Assembly: GCA_945613045.1 (NCBI GenBank)
Contig: CALZAG010000068.1
Coordinates: 1 to 8,395 of the forward strand
Length of the DNA stretch: 8,395 nt
Source: an uncultured Clostridia bacterium
GTDB taxonomy: Bacteria > Bacillota > Clostridia > Oscillospirales > Oscillospiraceae
Direction: 5' to 3'
In this document: one piece after another, positions 6,546 to 8,395 of the stretch
How the letters are laid out: the number at the start of each line of letters is the position of its first letter
Numbering within the stretch: position 1 is the stretch's first letter
Notes under the pieces: model-generated
What the model was told of the DNA's origin: nothing
The model's database searches: none
The model's input: only the letters and a program-made list of their open reading frames with translations
Position numbers and translations under genes: made by a program

Positions 6546-7472
6546 ATGCCGAAGCCTGAACAAAACTTAATACCCTCCGGCGCGGCCGACAGGCTCATAG
6601 CCGCCCACGACGGTGACGTCGCCCTGCTGTATATCTGGCTAAGCCGCACCGAGCGCTTTGACGCAGACAGGGCCGCGCGCGAGCTGTGCCGCACGGCGGC
6701 GGAGATAAATTCCGCCTATGAAAAGCTGTGCCGCATGGGGCTTTCAGGCGCAAAGCCCGCCGAAGCGCCGCAGCGTAAGCTGCCCCCCGCCGAGGAGCTT
6801 CCCGAGTATACCGCCGAGGACATCGTGAAGCGCTCAGATACCGACGGCGGCTTCAAGGCCGTTGTCAGCCAGGCGCAGCGCAAGCTCGGCAGAGCCCTTT
6901 CCACCGCCGATCTTAAGATCCTGTTCGGTATCTATGATTATCTTGCCCTGCCGCCCGATGTTATCTTCATGCTCCTGACCTATTGCGTCGACCTTTTCGC
7001 CGAAAAATACGGCCCCGGCAGGCTGCCCTCGATGCGCAACATCGAGAAGGAAGCCTATTCATGGGTCAACAAGGAGATACTTACCCTCGAGCAGGCCGAT
7101 GAATACATAAGAAGCGCGGCCGAGCGCCGTGGCCGGGTAAATGAGCTCAGGACCGCCATGGGCATCCGCGGCAGAGCCCTCACCCCCACCGAGAGCAAAT
7201 ACATCGTCTCGTGGTTCGACATGGGCTTTGACAACGAGGCCATACTCATCGCATACGACCGGACGGTCACGAACACGGGCTCCCTTAAATGGAGCTACAT
7301 GAATAAGATCCTTTTAAGCTGGCACGAAAAGGGCATACACACCGAGGCGGAGATACACGAAAAGGACAGCCGCCCCACTCCCGCAAAGGCGGCAAACGAT
7401 CATCGCGGCGCGGTGACGGACGATGAGCTCAGGCGTCTGCGCTCAATTTATGAAAAGGTTAAAAACGGTTAA
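6546..7472 (+). CDS. dnaD: DnaD-domain replication initiation protein
   Basis: Member of the DnaD/DnaB(Bacillus) family that remodels DNA and recruits the helicase loader at replication initiation and restart. The 308-residue protein has an N-terminal winged-helix-like region (about 15-68), a Pro/Glu-rich linker (about 70-95), and two DnaB_2-type helical domains (about 115-180 and 205-265). The second domain ends with an intact YxxxIxxxW ssDNA-binding motif (Tyr251, Ile255, Trp259). In the first the matching positions read Asn165, Glu169 and Trp173, so that copy is degenerate. Two such domains resemble Bacillus DnaB more than single-domain DnaD, and the adjoining loader gene mirrors the Bacillus dnaB-dnaI order. 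A charged tail (about 270-308) ends in a short predicted helix. The ATG at 6546 is preceded by GGAG (6535-6538) with 7-base spacing. The family is clear; whether it acts as DnaD or DnaB is open. Confidence 0.9.
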   Translation: MPKPEQNLIPSGAADRLIAAHDGDVALLYIWLSRTERFDADRAARELCRTAAEINSAYEKLCRMGLSGAKPAEAPQRKLPPAEELPEYTAEDIVKRSDTDGGFKAVVSQAQRKLGRALSTADLKILFGIYDYLALPPDVIFMLLTYCVDLFAEKYGPGRLPSMRNIEKEAYSWVNKEILTLEQADEYIRSAAERRGRVNELRTAMGIRGRALTPTESKYIVSWFDMGFDNEAILIAYDRTVTNTGSLKWSYMNKILLSWHEKGIHTEAEIHEKDSRPTPAKAANDHRGAVTDDELRRLRSIYEKVKNG

Positions 7473-7475
7473 GAC

Positions 7476-8395
7476 ATGGCATTGGACGGAAAAATACTGG
7501 CAAAGGCCAGAGAGCAGCTCAGAAACATACACGCGGACAACGTGGCAGAGCATTTCCTGCGTCAGGAGAGGATATACTCCAGCATACCGGAGATCGAGCG
7601 CATCGACCGGCGCCTGCGCAGCCAGATGGCGGAGCTCGTCGGGCTCACCATCAAAAGAAGCTCCGATCTGGGCGAGGCTCTCAAAGCCCTTGAGAACGAG
7701 AGCCTTGAGCTTCAGGCGAGAAAGGCCGAGCTTCTTAACGAGCACGGCTACGGCATAGACTATCTTGACGATATCTACTCCTGCCCCATGTGCAGGGACA
7801 CGGGCTTTGTGGAGGGCAATATGTGCTTCTGCCTGAAGGAGCTATATAACCGCGAGCTCACAAGTGAGCTCAGCGTTCTGCTTCGAAGCGGGAACGAGCG
7901 CTTCGAGGACTTCGACCTGAGCCTCTACGGCGAGGCGAAGGAGGGCATGGCGATAGTGTTTGAGACCTGCCGCGAATACGCGCACAGCTTTTCCGACCGC
8001 TCCATGAACCTGCTGTTTCAGGGCGGTACGGGTCTGGGCAAGACCTTTCTCTCGGCCTGCATAGCAAGGGTCGTCGCGGAAAACGGCCACTCCGTCTGCT
8101 ACGACACCGCCGCTTCGGCTCTCGAGGCCTTTGAGACGAAGAAATTCGCCCGCGACCCCGAGACCGCCGAAAAGGCCGCCGTCAGGGTCGAGCGTATGCT
8201 CGAGTGCGAGCTGATGATACTCGACGATCTCGGCACCGAGATGCTCACCCAGATAAGCGTCAGCGCGCTGTACACGCTCATAAACACCCGTCTTGTAAAC
8301 GGCAAAAAGACAATCATCAGCACGAACCTCACCGACGCCGAGCTTGCCCGGCGCTACACTCCCCAGATATGCTCACGGCTCGAGGGCGAGTTTAC
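7476..8395 (+). CDS. dnaC: DnaC/DnaI-type helicase-loader ATPase (3' end outside window)
   Basis: AAA+ ATPase of the DnaC/DnaI family that loads the replicative helicase onto DNA at initiation and restart. The frame is open to the window edge: 306 codons are visible, probably only a few tens short of complete. The N-terminal third is helical and charged, with the clostridial-type stretch ERIYSSIPEIERID (31-44). A zinc-binding cluster follows: Cys103, Cys106, Cys117 and Cys119. The ATPase core has Walker A GGTGLGKT at 183-190, Walker B LMILDD at 246-251, sensor-1 STN at 282-284 and a putative arginine finger Arg301 in SRLEGEF. The ATG at 7476 lies 3 bases after the dnaD stop without a clear ribosome site of its own, suggesting translational coupling. 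An IS21 IstB ATPase is the main alternative, but the zinc cluster, the dnaD neighbour and the absence of a transposase or terminal repeats argue against it. Confidence 0.93.
   Translation, partial: MALDGKILAKAREQLRNIHADNVAEHFLRQERIYSSIPEIERIDRRLRSQMAELVGLTIKRSSDLGEALKALENESLELQARKAELLNEHGYGIDYLDDIYSCPMCRDTGFVEGNMCFCLKELYNRELTSELSVLLRSGNERFEDFDLSLYGEAKEGMAIVFETCREYAHSFSDRSMNLLFQGGTGLGKTFLSACIARVVAENGHSVCYDTAASALEAFETKKFARDPETAEKAAVRVERMLECELMILDDLGTEMLTQISVSALYTLINTRLVNGKKTIISTNLTDAELARRYTPQICSRLEGEF

Noticed and set aside
7476..8395. IS21 IstB transposition helper as identity of the ATPase gene
   Set aside because: There is no transposase gene, terminal inverted repeat or target duplication, and the four-cysteine N-terminal cluster and adjoining dnaD fit a replication loader.

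Overview
The window looks like chromosomal DNA of a GC-rich member of the Clostridia (Bacillota), possibly an Oscillospiraceae-type gut anaerobe. The reasons are a DnaD-domain protein next to a DnaC/DnaI-type helicase-loader ATPase, a cell-shape cluster that ends in methylglyoxal synthase, AGGAGG-like ribosome binding sites, frequent ATA and AGG/AGA codons, and TTG starts. The lineage is an inference. No RNA genes, mobile elements, CRISPR arrays or phage genes were found. The content is housekeeping, tightly packed and apparently intact.

Minus strand, read right to left from about 6350 down to 1: a U32-family (RlhA-like) RNA hydroxylase (6320-4233), the Maf nucleotide pyrophosphatase (4231-3665), mreC (3668-2820), mreD (2819-2298), mrdA encoding the elongation penicillin-binding protein PBP2 (2273-192), then mgsA, cut by the window edge (96-1). 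The first five genes are spaced from a 4-base overlap to a 24-base gap and look like one operon. mgsA follows a 95-base gap that carries its own good promoter and no convincing terminator. MreC, MreD and PBP2 belong to the elongasome that builds lateral wall peptidoglycan. mreB, rodA and minCDE, common neighbours in related clusters, are not in the window.

Plus strand, from about 6409 to the right edge: a DnaD-domain replication-initiation protein (6546-7472) and, 3 bases later, a DnaC/DnaI-type loader ATPase (7476 to beyond 8395). Together they are expected to bring the replicative helicase to DNA at initiation and restart.

The two divergent operons share one 225-base control region (6321-6545). 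It holds two back-to-back sigma-A type promoters whose -35 boxes overlap by three bases, and a roughly 137-base dnaD leader with a strong hairpin, a competing pairing and a small reading frame. This region, and the mreC/mreD junction where the two genes share a frame and are separated by a single TAA, are the parts most worth a second look. I found no evidence of a new multi-gene system.
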